A stretch of DNA of 64,000 nt from Dechloromonas sp. HYN0024 (GTDB lineage: Bacteria; Pseudomonadota; Gammaproteobacteria; Burkholderiales; Rhodocyclaceae): NCBI RefSeq assembly GCF_003441615.1, contig NZ_CP031842.1, positions 2,798,001 to 2,862,000 of the forward strand. The letters are read 5' to 3'. Within the stretch, counting starts at the first letter, position 1; every line of letters begins with the position of its first letter. The position numbers and the translations under genes are program-made. This document shows, in pieces, positions 27,423 through 35,617 of this stretch. The notes below the pieces were generated by a model, which did not search any database, was not told the DNA's origin, and saw nothing but the letters and a program-made list of their open reading frames with translations.

Positions 27423-28294
27423 GCGCTCACCCCGCTGGCCTTGGCCGCTGCCACTTCAAGCGGCTCGCTGTTTTTGTGGCGGTTGGCCGTCCACCACTGC
27501 AGGATATTGACCGCCAGCAACAGGATGAAGGACAGAAAGAGCATGACTACGGCCAGTGCCGTGGCACCCAGCACGTCATATTGTTCGAGCTTGGAGATGA
27601 TCAGCAAGGGGGTGATTTCCGAAATCAGCGGCAGGTTGCCGGCGATAAAAATGACCGACCCGTATTCGCCCACCGCCCGGGCGAAGGCCAGCGCAAAGCC
27701 AGTCAGGAGGGCCGGGAAGATGGCCGGAAAAATGACTTTGACGAAAGTCTGCCAGCGCGACGCGCCGAGCGATGCAGCGGCCTCCTCGACCTCGGTCTCG
27801 ATATCCTCAATAACCGGCTGCAGGGTACGCACGACGAAAGGCAGAGTGATGAAGGTGAGCGCCACGACAATCCCCAGCGGCGTGTAGGCGACCTTGATGC
27901 CGAGCGGTTCAAGGTACTGGCCGAGCCAGCCGTTGCCGGCATACAGAGTAGCCAGGGTGATGCCGGCGACAGCGGTCGGCAGGGCAAACGGCAGATCGAC
28001 CAGGGCGTCGACAAAACGCTTGCCGGGAAACGGATAGCGCACCAGGATCCAGGCCACGATCAGGCCAAAAAAAGCGTTGATCGCGGCAGCCAGGAAGGAC
28101 GCACCAAAGGTGACACGAAAGGCAGCCAGCGAACGCTCACCGAGTGCGATGTCGATGATCTGACCGAAGCCGAGCTCGGAGGCCTTGAGCACCATGCCGC
28201 CCAGCGGCAGGAGGATCAGTATGGAGAGATAGACCAGAGTGTAGCCAAGCGCCAGGCCAAAGCCGGGCAGCACGCGGTGGGTTTTTGCAGACAT
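27419..28294 (-). CDS. cysT: Sulfate ABC importer permease CysT (CysU)
   Basis: 291 residues from the ATG at 28294. Its six or so membrane helices begin at GFGLALGYTLVYLSILILLPL. The EAA loop EEAAASLGASRWQTFVKVIFP is intact. It is the partner of CysW. An in-frame upstream start to 28342 would add a non-conserved stretch. It begins 82 bp after the binding-protein gene on the same strand. Confidence 0.94.
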   Translation of the reverse strand: MSAKTHRVLPGFGLALGYTLVYLSILILLPLGGMVLKASELGFGQIIDIALGERSLAAFRVTFGASFLAAAINAFFGLIVAWILVRYPFPGKRFVDALVDLPFALPTAVAGITLATLYAGNGWLGQYLEPLGIKVAYTPLGIVVALTFITLPFVVRTLQPVIEDIETEVEEAAASLGASRWQTFVKVIFPAIFPALLTGFALAFARAVGEYGSVIFIAGNLPLISEITPLLIISKLEQYDVLGATALAVVMLFLSFILLLAVNILQWWTANRHKNSEPLEVAAAKASGVSA

Positions 28295-28376
28295 GGGGTT
28301 GGCCAATATTCCGGTTGACGTAAAAAGTACAGGACCGGGCATCGCCCGGTCCGCCCGACGGGGATTGCCCCCGGGC

Positions 28377-29375
28377 TTACTTGCTCACGTAGATCTGGTC
28401 GAAGCTACCGCCATCCTTGAAGTGCGTGGCAAAGGCCTTGTTGGCACCACCGAAGACTTCATCAACAGTAAAGGTTTTGACCGGTGGGAAGAAGCCGGCA
28501 TATTTTTTCAGCAATTCGGCATCGCGCGGCCGCAGGTAGTTCTGGGCAGCATTCTCCTGGCCTTCCTTCGACCACAGGTATTCCAGATAGGCCTGCGCCT
28601 GTTTGCGCGTCCCCTTCTTGTCCACGACCTTCTCCACCAGCGCGACGGGAAACTCGGTCTGCATGGTCAGGCTGGGATAGACCACCTCGAACTCGCCCTT
28701 GCCGAACTCCTTGGCAATCATCTCGGCTTCGGACTCGAAGGTGATCAGGACATCGCCCATCTTGCGCTGCATGAAAGTTGTGGTCGCATCGCGGCCACCG
28801 GCGGCAAACAGCGGTGCGTTCTTGAGGAGCTTGCCGAGGAATTCCTGGGCCTTGGCCTCGCTGCCTCCCGGCTGCTTGAGCGCCCAGGCCCAGGCCGACA
28901 GGTAGGTGTTACGGCCATTGCCGGTATTTTTCGGATGCGGAATGATCATCTGCACGCCCGGCGCGGCCACATCGGACCAATCCTTGATCGCCTTCGGGTT
29001 GCCCTTGCGGACGATGAACACCATGGCCGAGGTGTAAGGCGATGCATTGTTCGGAAACTTTTTCGTCCAGTCCTTGGCGACCAGTCCTTTTTCGGCCAGG
29101 AACTCGATGTCGTTGGCCTGGTTCATGGTCACCACATCAGCCTCCAGCCCATCGGCGACCGCCCGCACCTGCTTGGTCGAACCACCATGCGACTGCTTGA
29201 GTTCGAGACTTTCGCCCGATTTTGCCTTCCAGTATTTCTGGAACATCGGGTTGTAATCCTTGTAAACATCGCGCGCCACGTCGTAGGAGGCGTTGAGCAG
29301 GGCGACATCAGCCAGGGCGGCGCCGGCCAGAACGGCCAGAAGGAGGAAAACAAGGGGTTTGCGGATACGGATCAT
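28377..29375 (-). CDS. sbp: Periplasmic sulfate-binding protein
   Basis: 332 residues with a signal peptide (IRKPLVFLLLAVLAGAALA). The mature part is a type II binding protein with the sulfate-family segments LLNASYDVARDVYKDYN, QSHGGSTKQVRAV, PHPKNTGNGRNTYLSAW and YLWSKEGQENAAQNYLRPR. It delivers sulfate to CysTWA and is the first gene of that operon. It could also be called CysP (thiosulfate); the two cannot be separated by eye. A candidate promoter lies at 29403-29430. Confidence 0.93.
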   Translation of the reverse strand: MIRIRKPLVFLLLAVLAGAALADVALLNASYDVARDVYKDYNPMFQKYWKAKSGESLELKQSHGGSTKQVRAVADGLEADVVTMNQANDIEFLAEKGLVAKDWTKKFPNNASPYTSAMVFIVRKGNPKAIKDWSDVAAPGVQMIIPHPKNTGNGRNTYLSAWAWALKQPGGSEAKAQEFLGKLLKNAPLFAAGGRDATTTFMQRKMGDVLITFESEAEMIAKEFGKGEFEVVYPSLTMQTEFPVALVEKVVDKKGTRKQAQAYLEYLWSKEGQENAAQNYLRPRDAELLKKYAGFFPPVKTFTVDEVFGGANKAFATHFKDGGSFDQIYVSK

Positions 29376-29402
29376 GGCTTTGCTCCAAATACAGTAAACA
29401 CG

Positions 29403-29430
29403 AATATATCCGAGCCACTTATAACCACAA
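29403..29430 (-). promoter_or_regulatory. Candidate sigma-70 promoter of sbp-cysTWA
   Basis: On the minus strand, TTGTGG (29425-29430) and TATATT (29403-29408) are 16 bp apart, about 28 bp before the sbp start codon. Two direct repeats, CTTATAACC (29418-29426) and CTTATTCC (29449-29456) on the plus strand, lie 31 bp apart, about three helical turns. They could bind CysB, the usual activator of sulfate genes; this is inference. Confidence 0.45.
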
Positions 29431-29565
29431 AGATGGATTGCGAATTTGCTTATTCCAAAACGTAGAATCACACCCGCTGGCTATCTTAGGCAATGCCGAA
29501 AGCTCTATTCACGGGGCATCTGAGGGGCTATGATTCAAGCTTGCCCACGCTGCCAAAACGTCCCG

Positions 29566-30150
29566 ATGCGCGCCTCCCTGCCTGTTGCTTTCCTGCTCTC
29601 CGCACTGCTCAGCGGCTGTGCTTTCAAGGGCGAAATTCCGCCCAGCACCCACATCCTGCAGAGTGGCCCGTTCAAGGTAGACCCCGCCCTGCTTGGCCAA
29701 CCCTCCGCCGCCAGACCAGTGCCACCAACAACCGCAGCGATCGTCGCACCACCCCCGGTCACCACCAGTCCGGTCAGCGACGCCCCGATCAAACTCGATG
29801 CCATTGGCCTGCGCACCCAGCGCAGCGTCTATTTCGACGTGAACAAGGCCAACATCAAGGCTGACTATGAGCCCGCCCTGCGCGCCCATGCCCGCTACCT
29901 GGCCGAACACCGTCAGGCACGCGTGCGTATCGAAGGCAATGCCGACGAGCGCGGCACGACTGAACACAACCAGCGTCTCGGCCTTAATCGCGCCAAAAAC
30001 GTGCAATCCACCCTGCTTGCGCATGGCGCCACCAAGCAGCAGGTCAGCATCAAGACATTGGGCGCCAGCAACCCGAGGAAACTCGGGCACGACGAAGAAT
30101 CCTGGGCGGAAAACCGCCGCTCCGACGTGGTCTACGAACGGGAAGAGTAA
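29566..30150 (+). CDS. OmpA-domain lipoprotein (Pal-like)
   Basis: 194 residues from the ATG at 29566. A lipoprotein signal with lipobox LLSGC is followed by a Pro/Ala-rich linker. A C-terminal OmpA-like peptidoglycan-binding domain comes last (SVYFDVNKANIKADYEP, IEGNADERGTTEHNQRLGLNRAKNV, RRSDVVYE). It would tie the outer membrane to the cell wall. It is not next to tol genes, so it is probably a Pal paralogue. An alternative start at 29530 has a GAGGGG sequence but only 2 bp before the codon. Confidence 0.85.
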   Translation: MRASLPVAFLLSALLSGCAFKGEIPPSTHILQSGPFKVDPALLGQPSAARPVPPTTAAIVAPPPVTTSPVSDAPIKLDAIGLRTQRSVYFDVNKANIKADYEPALRAHARYLAEHRQARVRIEGNADERGTTEHNQRLGLNRAKNVQSTLLAHGATKQQVSIKTLGASNPRKLGHDEESWAENRRSDVVYEREE

Positions 30151-30167
30151 TTTCGGACCACCTCAGC

Positions 30168-30199
30168 AAAAAGGCCTCGCAATCTGGCGAGGCCTTTTT
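30168..30199. terminator. Bidirectional Rho-independent terminator
   Basis: AAAAAGGCCTCGC pairs with GCGAGGCCTTTTT around a 6-nt loop. It lies between the convergent Pal-like gene (+) and the small gene at 30217-30399 (-) and has U-runs in both directions. Confidence 0.85.
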
Positions 30200-30216
30200 A
30201 TTTAAAACATCCGGGA

Positions 30217-30399
30217 TTATTTCTCCGCTTCGTTCAAGGCCCGTACCGGCCGATAGGCCAGCCACTCCGAAAAGGGAATTTCATCAACTTCTAGGCGTCG
30301 CCTTTCGACGCTCTTGCGGCGCTCACGCCAGCCATTGGGTGGGCCCGACTCGCGCCCCCGACGATCTCCACCCATTCGCTTCTCGTTCTTGCACACCAT
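30217..30399 (-). CDS. Small basic hypothetical protein
   Basis: 60 residues, very Arg-rich (GGDRRGRES, WRERRKSVERRRLE), with a tail EIPFSEWLAYRPVRA. A strong ribosome-binding site (GAGGTG, 5 bases before the ATG) and a terminator just after the stop support a real gene. There is no signal peptide or known domain. The Arg-rich part could bind nucleic acid. Family not recognised. Confidence 0.55.
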   Translation of the reverse strand: MVCKNEKRMGGDRRGRESGPPNGWRERRKSVERRRLEVDEIPFSEWLAYRPVRALNEAEK

Positions 30400-30514
30400 T
30401 TCTCACCTCGCTCCGAAATCGCCTCTGGAGTCCATCTACCATTCACGGCTCCAAGATATCGGCAAGCGAGAAACCATTTAGTGAAGAAAATCACACCTCC
30501 CTAAAAATTGAAGC

Positions 30515-31270
30515 CTAGAAACGAAACCCCAGCGACATCCGGGTTTGCTCTTCGGGGGTGAAATTGACCTTTTTGTCCCAGGCCAGACGGACGAAGACAT
30601 CCCGATAATCATAGGTAACCGCAATCGCCGCGCCCGACACCGGCGGCGCGTCGATGCTTGATCTGCCGTGCTTGCCCGACAGGTCGAGCGTCCACCGTTG
30701 ATGCTCATCAGGCGTATGGCGCCAGACGAGATGGCTGACCGTCTGGCCGGTATGCAGCCGGTTGTCCTTGACAGCAAAAAGAGACAGGTTGGATTGCGGC
30801 GACAGATGCGCCCCGAAACCCAGGGTGAGCGCATCGTTGGGATCGAAATTGAGGTTGTAATAGTCCTGCATATTGGTCCGCCCAAGACCGATCAGCCCAT
30901 AGACCGCACCGCCCACCTGCGCATTGATGCTGCCGCCGGCAAAACCGTGCGAAGCCAGTTGCACGGAAGGCACCAACTGTAGCCAGGATAACTGCGCTGT
31001 ATATTCATAGCCGGTACGCACCTGCTCGAACGCAGCCCCGCGCCGGTAATACCCCAGCCACAAGGCATGCGGACCATGATTGGCACGCAAGTTGATGTCG
31101 GCCGCATCCTTTTCGTGCGTGGTCACATAGTACGACGGCGTCAGCTTGAAAGCCCACGTTTCATCACCCCCCTCAGCCCTTGCCTCCCCTGCAAGAACGA
31201 ACAAACCAACGAGGATCGCCAGACCCAGTACATATTTCCCGAAATTTTCGTTAACCACACACGCTCCCAT
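30515..31270 (-). CDS. Probable outer-membrane beta-barrel protein
   Basis: 251 residues with an N-terminal signal (GLAILVGLFVLAGEARA). The rest is made of alternating aromatic and polar stretches typical of barrel strands (TPSYYVTTHEKDAADI, ALWLGYYRRGAAFEQVRTGYEY). It ends in phenylalanine (MSLGFRF), the Bam recognition signal for barrel proteins. It is too short for a porin and could be a small channel or enzyme barrel. No specific family is recognised. It is divergent from the DUF1345 gene, with a perfect palindrome between them. Confidence 0.7.
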   Translation of the reverse strand: MGACVVNENFGKYVLGLAILVGLFVLAGEARAEGGDETWAFKLTPSYYVTTHEKDAADINLRANHGPHALWLGYYRRGAAFEQVRTGYEYTAQLSWLQLVPSVQLASHGFAGGSINAQVGGAVYGLIGLGRTNMQDYYNLNFDPNDALTLGFGAHLSPQSNLSLFAVKDNRLHTGQTVSHLVWRHTPDEHQRWTLDLSGKHGRSSIDAPPVSGAAIAVTYDYRDVFVRLAWDKKVNFTPEEQTRMSLGFRF

Positions 31271-31290
31271 CGCCAGGCTGTTACCCCCCC

Positions 31291-31304
31291 CTAGCTTAAG
31301 CTAG
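31291..31304. promoter_or_regulatory. Perfect 14-bp palindrome between divergent genes
   Basis: CTAGCTTAAGCTAG is self-complementary and abuts a run of eight C residues (31284-31291). It sits 20 bp upstream of the barrel gene (-) and 9 bp upstream of the DUF1345 gene (+), a fitting place for a shared operator. Confidence 0.4.
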
Positions 31305-31313
31305 CATGAGCAC

Positions 31314-32000
31314 ATGCTCGATAACTCCACTCACCAGAACTTTCCCAAACCGATCCGCCTGATCATCTCCCGGCCACGCCTGGGTATCAGCATACTAGCC
31401 GGCCTGGTGACGACCCTGATGCTGCCTGACTGGCTCGCCTCCCATCTGGTAACCCGTGCCATCATCGGCTGGAACGTTGGCACAGGTCTCTACCTGCTAC
31501 TGGCCTTTCACATGATGTTCTGGTCCTCGCATGAACGCATGCGCAGTCGTGCCCTGGTGCAGGATGAGGGCCGATTTCTGGTATTGGCCCTGGTGGTCCT
31601 GGCGGCCGTCGCTGCCCTTGGTGCCATTGTTGCCCAACTCTCGGTGGTCAAAGACATTCACGGCCCGTTGCGGACTATCCATATCGGCCTCGCCACCTTG
31701 ACGATCCTGTCGTCGTGGACCTTTACGCAAACCATGTTCGCCCTCCACTACGCCCACGATTACTACGCCAGTGAGGCGCGAGGCAATCAGGGCGGACTTG
31801 CCTTCCCTGGGGGCCACGCGCCGGATTATGGCGATTTTCTCTACTTCGCCTGCGTCATCGGCACCTCGGGCCAGACCGCCGATGTCAGCTTTACCAGCCG
31901 AAGCATGCGCCGCACCGGAACCATCCATTGCATACTGGCTTTCTTCTTCAACACAACCCTCATCGCACTCAGCATCAACATTGCCTCGGGATTGATCTAA
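31314..32000 (+). CDS. DUF1345 integral membrane protein
   Basis: 228 residues with about five membrane helices (for example [66 protein letters not shown]). The segment [10 protein letters not shown] and the late [18 protein letters not shown] match the DUF1345 family, whose function is unknown. It has its own terminator and converges on amtB. Confidence 0.85.
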   Translation: MLDNSTHQNFPKPIRLIISRPRLGISILAGLVTTLMLPDWLASHLVTRAIIGWNVGTGLYLLLAFHMMFWSSHERMRSRALVQDEGRFLVLALVVLAAVAALGAIVAQLSVVKDIHGPLRTIHIGLATLTILSSWTFTQTMFALHYAHDYYASEARGNQGGLAFPGGHAPDYGDFLYFACVIGTSGQTADVSFTSRSMRRTGTIHCILAFFFNTTLIALSINIASGLI

Positions 32001-32010
32001 ATCCGACAGC

Positions 32011-32040
32011 AAAAAGCCCCGAACATGAGCGGGGCTTTTT
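32011..32040. terminator. Bidirectional Rho-independent terminator
   Basis: AAAAAGCCCCG pairs with CGGGGCTTTTT around an 8-nt loop, between the convergent DUF1345 (+) and amtB (-) genes. Confidence 0.88.
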
Positions 32041-32083
32041 CAATATAGTCCGGCGGACATTATTTATACGATCAAAAAACAGA

Positions 32084-33286
32084 TCACCAGTTCGGCTCGC
32101 GCTCCGGCGTGGCCGTGATGCGGTGGATACTCAGGTCGGCACCTTCATATTCCTCTTCCTGATCGAGACGCAGGCCGAGCGTTGCCTTGAGCGTGCCATA
32201 GACGAGCAGACCGCCGGTCAGGGCAACACCAATGGCCATCGCGGTCATGATCAGTTGCGGCATGAATGCGATGCCACCCGCTCCGCCCAGCGCCTTGGTG
32301 CCAAAGATGCCGGCTGCAATGCCGCCCCAGGCACCGCACATGCCATGCAGCGGCCAGACGCCGAGGACATCGTCGATCTTCCAGCGGTTCTGCACCAGCG
32401 TGAACATGACGACAAACAGACCACCCGCCACCCCACCGACCACCAGCGCACCAATTGGGTGCATCAGATCGGAACCAGCACAAACAGCGACCAATCCGGC
32501 CAGCGGGCCGTTATGCAGGAAGCCGGGGTCATTCTTGCCAGCCACCAGGGCAACCAGCGTGCCGCCGACCATGGCCATCAGCGAATTGAGGGCGACCAGG
32601 CCGGAGATCTTGTCGAGCGTCTGGGCGCTCATGACATTGAAGCCGAACCAGCCGACGATCAGTATCCAGGCACCGAGCGCTAGGAAGGGAATGGATGAAG
32701 GCGGATGTGCCGAGATGCGGCCATCCTTGCTGTAGCGGCCGTAGCGGGCGCCGAGCAGAACCACCGCAGGCAGGGCGATCCAGCCACCCATGGCGTGCAC
32801 CACGACCGAACCAGCGAAGTCATGAAACTCCTCGCCGAAGGTCCCCTTGAGCCAGGCCTGGATGCCGAAGGCCTGATTCCAGGCGATGCTTTCGAAGAAG
32901 GGATAGACGAAGCCCACCAACAAGAAGGTGGCGATCAGTTGCGGATTGAACTTGGCCCGCTCGGCAATACCACCGGAAATGATGGCCGGAATCGCCGCCG
33001 CGAAGGTCAGCAGAAAGAAAAACTTGGTCAATTCGAAACCGTTTTTCTCCATCAGCGTTTCGACGCCACTGAAGAAATTGACGCCATAGGCGATGCTATA
33101 ACCAACAAAGAAATAAGCCACGGTCGACACGCCGAAGTCAGACAGGATCTTGACCAGCGCATTGACCTGATTTTTCTTGCGGACCGTACCGACTTCAAGA
33201 AAGGCAAAGCCAGCGTGCATGGCCAGCACCATGATGGCACCGAGCAGGACGAACAGCGTATTGCTGCTGAATTGATATGCTTCCAT
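32084..33286 (-). CDS. amtB: Ammonium transporter AmtB
   Basis: 400 residues, about eleven membrane helices. Signatures are HAGFAFLEVGTVRKKN, the pore region FAGSVVVHAMGGWIALPAVVLLGAR with one of the twin histidines, and the second histidine in HPIGALVVGGVAGGL. It moves ammonium into the cell and is normally regulated by a PII protein, but no glnK is adjacent. The ATG at 33286 follows a G-run that can serve as ribosome-binding site. Upstream are an NtrC-like site and a possible sigma-54 promoter. Confidence 0.96.
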   Translation of the reverse strand: MEAYQFSSNTLFVLLGAIMVLAMHAGFAFLEVGTVRKKNQVNALVKILSDFGVSTVAYFFVGYSIAYGVNFFSGVETLMEKNGFELTKFFFLLTFAAAIPAIISGGIAERAKFNPQLIATFLLVGFVYPFFESIAWNQAFGIQAWLKGTFGEEFHDFAGSVVVHAMGGWIALPAVVLLGARYGRYSKDGRISAHPPSSIPFLALGAWILIVGWFGFNVMSAQTLDKISGLVALNSLMAMVGGTLVALVAGKNDPGFLHNGPLAGLVAVCAGSDLMHPIGALVVGGVAGGLFVVMFTLVQNRWKIDDVLGVWPLHGMCGAWGGIAAGIFGTKALGGAGGIAFMPQLIMTAMAIGVALTGGLLVYGTLKATLGLRLDQEEEYEGADLSIHRITATPEREPNW

Positions 33287-33319
33287 GAACCCCCCCAATC
33301 AAAGAATGGAGAATCTGAA

Positions 33320-33335
33320 AGCAAGCACCATTCCA
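33320..33335 (-). promoter_or_regulatory. Candidate sigma-54 promoter of amtB
   Basis: On the minus strand, TGGAATGGTGCTTGCT has the essential GG-N10-GC spacing of sigma-54 promoters, 34 bp before the ATG. The same bases, as TGCACTGGAATGGTGCT, also resemble an NtrC half-site pair, so it may be a low-affinity regulator site instead. Confidence 0.45.
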
Positions 33336-33387
33336 GTGCATAAAAATTGTTACAAATCAGTGCGTTAAAAAACCACGCGCCCCAGCA

Positions 33388-33408
33388 TTTGCACCGTAGT
33401 GGTGCAAA
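33388..33408 (-). promoter_or_regulatory. NtrC-like binding site upstream of amtB
   Basis: TTTGCACC-GTAGT-GGTGCAAA is a perfect inverted repeat and matches the NtrC consensus TGCACC-N5-GGTGCA. It lies about 65 bp upstream of the -24 element, a usual enhancer distance. It suggests that amtB is induced by nitrogen limitation. Confidence 0.65.
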
Positions 33409-33445
33409 ATTCAAACGCCGCGCGCAGCAACGGTGCGCCGACGCC

Positions 33446-34681
33446 TTATTTCGGGGCGAGTTCAAGGGGAAGCAACACCCACAGACGACCGCTTTGCTTC
33501 ATGCGACCAGCCCGCTCACCTGCCTCCTTGCCGAAACCCCAGAAGAAATCAGCACGGACCGCCCCCTTGATCGCCCCACCGGTATCCTGGGCCATAACCA
33601 GCCGGTTCATCGACAGCGCCGAGTTCGGCTGGGTGGTCGCCAGAAAAACCGGCGAGCCAAGCGGTATCGAACGCGGATCGACGGCAATGCTGCGTTCGGC
33701 CGTCAACGGCACACCCAGCGCGCCGATCGGGCCACCCGGGCTGTTCGCCACCTCGCGGAAAAAGACGTAACTCGGATTGGTATTCAAGAGATTGTCGAGA
33801 CGTGACGGATTGGCCCGTGCCCAGGCCTGTATTCCCTGCATCGATGCCTCTTCGAGCTTCAACTCACCGCGCTCGACCAGAGCCTTGCCGATGGACTGGT
33901 ACGGATGCCCGTTCTGGTCGGCATAGTTGAGCCTGACGACGCTGCCATCTGCCAGCCTGACCCGCCCGGAGCCCTGAACCTGAAGGAAAAAGAGTTCGAC
34001 GGCATCATCAACATAAAGCAGCGTCTTCCCCGGCAGGCTCTCGCCGCGCGCAGCAATTTCGGCTCGCGACCAGTAGGGCACCACCTTGTTGCCCTCCAGG
34101 CGACCACGTACCCGCTTGTCCTTCAGCTCGGGGAAAACCGCCGACAGATCGATGGTCAGCAGGTCGTCCGGCACACCACGGACCGCTTGCTCAAATCCCT
34201 TGCTCCGTGTCCGCCGCCCCTGCAACAGGGGTTCGTAATAGCCGGTCATCATGCCGCTGGTGGCACCATCGCCGCTAACGACTGCGTAGGGTTTCAAATG
34301 TTGTTCAAAGAAACGACGCGGGTCGTGGCCGGACTTGCCTTCGGCCGCCCGCGCCAGGTCGCAGACGCGCTTCCAGCCGGCGCCATTCGGCTTGCTGGCA
34401 ACGCCGCGACAGGAAAGGAGAAAGGCCGGCCAGGCGGCGGCAACATCGTCGGCCGACCAGCCGGGTAGATCCGACCAGTTGGCCGGCTGCAAGCTACGCG
34501 AGAAGGCTGGCGGCGATGATGGCGCCGGCGGCATGATGACCGGCTCGGCAGCCGCCGGGCAGGCGGCACAGGCCGGACAAGGGGCGCAGGTCGCCGTCGC
34601 CGGAGCAACACTGGGCGGAACGGTGGAGCAGGCAGCCAGCAAGGTGAGAAATAAAAAGGCTGCGGTTTGGATTTTTCGCAT
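33446..34681 (-). CDS. mltA: Membrane-bound lytic murein transglycosylase A
   Basis: 411 residues. A lipoprotein signal (TAAFLFLTLLAACS) is followed by a Cys/Pro/Ala-rich linker. The MltA barrel follows (TGYYEPLLQGRRTRS, VDDAVELFFLQVQGSGRV), with a C-terminal 3D domain in which the aspartate of AQDTGGAIKGAVRADFFWG is catalytic. It cleaves glycan strands to 1,6-anhydro-muropeptides at the outer membrane. The start at 34681 puts the lipobox in place. Confidence 0.95.
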   Translation of the reverse strand: MRKIQTAAFLFLTLLAACSTVPPSVAPATATCAPCPACAACPAAAEPVIMPPAPSSPPAFSRSLQPANWSDLPGWSADDVAAAWPAFLLSCRGVASKPNGAGWKRVCDLARAAEGKSGHDPRRFFEQHLKPYAVVSGDGATSGMMTGYYEPLLQGRRTRSKGFEQAVRGVPDDLLTIDLSAVFPELKDKRVRGRLEGNKVVPYWSRAEIAARGESLPGKTLLYVDDAVELFFLQVQGSGRVRLADGSVVRLNYADQNGHPYQSIGKALVERGELKLEEASMQGIQAWARANPSRLDNLLNTNPSYVFFREVANSPGGPIGALGVPLTAERSIAVDPRSIPLGSPVFLATTQPNSALSMNRLVMAQDTGGAIKGAVRADFFWGFGKEAGERAGRMKQSGRLWVLLPLELAPK

Positions 34682-34726
34682 GGGTTTCGCTAGAGTTCGC
34701 AATTTGCCGCGAAGTATACCTGCCCC

Positions 34727-35617
34727 ATGCCCAACACCCTGCCTCTCGAACGCCTGCTTGCTCGTGCCGAAGCTGTTCTCGGCCGCCTTGAAGCGGTGTT
34801 GCCGCCACCCCCGCAATCGCCTGACTGGACTTCTGCCGTGGCTTTCCGCTGGCGCAAGAGCAACGGCCGCGGCTGGCTGCAGGGGGTGCGCCACCCGCAC
34901 CCGATCCGCCTCGCCGACCTCGAGAACATTGACGACCAGAAGGCCCGGATCACCGCCAACACTCGTCAGTTTGTCGCTGGCAAGACCGCCAACAACGTCT
35001 TGCTGACCGGCACCCGCGGCTCTGGCAAATCGTCACTGGTCAAGGCTGTGCTCAACGAATACGCAGGCAAGGGGCTGCGCCTGATCGAAGTGGACAAGGA
35101 AGACCTGATCGATCTGGCCGATATCGTCGACCTGCTCGATGGCCGACCGGAAAAATTCATCATCTTTTGCGATGACCTGTCCTTCGAAGCCGGCGAAACC
35201 GCCTACAAGGCGCTGAAATCAGTACTCGATGGCTCAATCGCGGCACCGCCTGACAATGTCCTGATCTACGCCACCTCGAACCGGCGACACCTGATGCCGG
35301 AATACTTTTCGGAAAATCTCGAAACACATCGTGTCGACGACGAAATTCACCCCGGCGAAACGACCGAGGAAAAAATTTCGCTGTCCGAGCGTTTCGGCCT
35401 GTGGATTTCCTTCTACCCGTTCAGCCAGGATGATTACCTGAGCATCGCCAACCACTGGGCCCGCCAACTCGGCGTCACCGAAGTGGTCATCGCCGCCAGC
35501 GAGCGCGAGGCATTGAACTGGGCTTTGAGCCGTGGCTCACGCTCTGGCCGTGTAGCCTGGCAGTTCGCCCGCGATCTGGCCGGGCGACAAAAAGCGGAAC
35601 GGAAGAAAGCCAAGTGA
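34727..35617 (+). CDS. DUF815 family AAA-type ATPase
   Basis: 296 residues. Walker A is GTRGSGKSSLVKA and Walker B is KFIIFCDDLSF. The later YATSNRRHLMPEYF segment (sensor 1 region) and EEKISLSERFGLWISFYPF match the DUF815 family of uncharacterised P-loop ATPases. It is cytoplasmic. Its stop overlaps the GTG start of the Nudix gene by 4 bp (GTGA), so the two are coupled, but the link in function is not known. Confidence 0.88.
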   Translation: MPNTLPLERLLARAEAVLGRLEAVLPPPPQSPDWTSAVAFRWRKSNGRGWLQGVRHPHPIRLADLENIDDQKARITANTRQFVAGKTANNVLLTGTRGSGKSSLVKAVLNEYAGKGLRLIEVDKEDLIDLADIVDLLDGRPEKFIIFCDDLSFEAGETAYKALKSVLDGSIAAPPDNVLIYATSNRRHLMPEYFSENLETHRVDDEIHPGETTEEKISLSERFGLWISFYPFSQDDYLSIANHWARQLGVTEVVIAASEREALNWALSRGSRSGRVAWQFARDLAGRQKAERKKAK

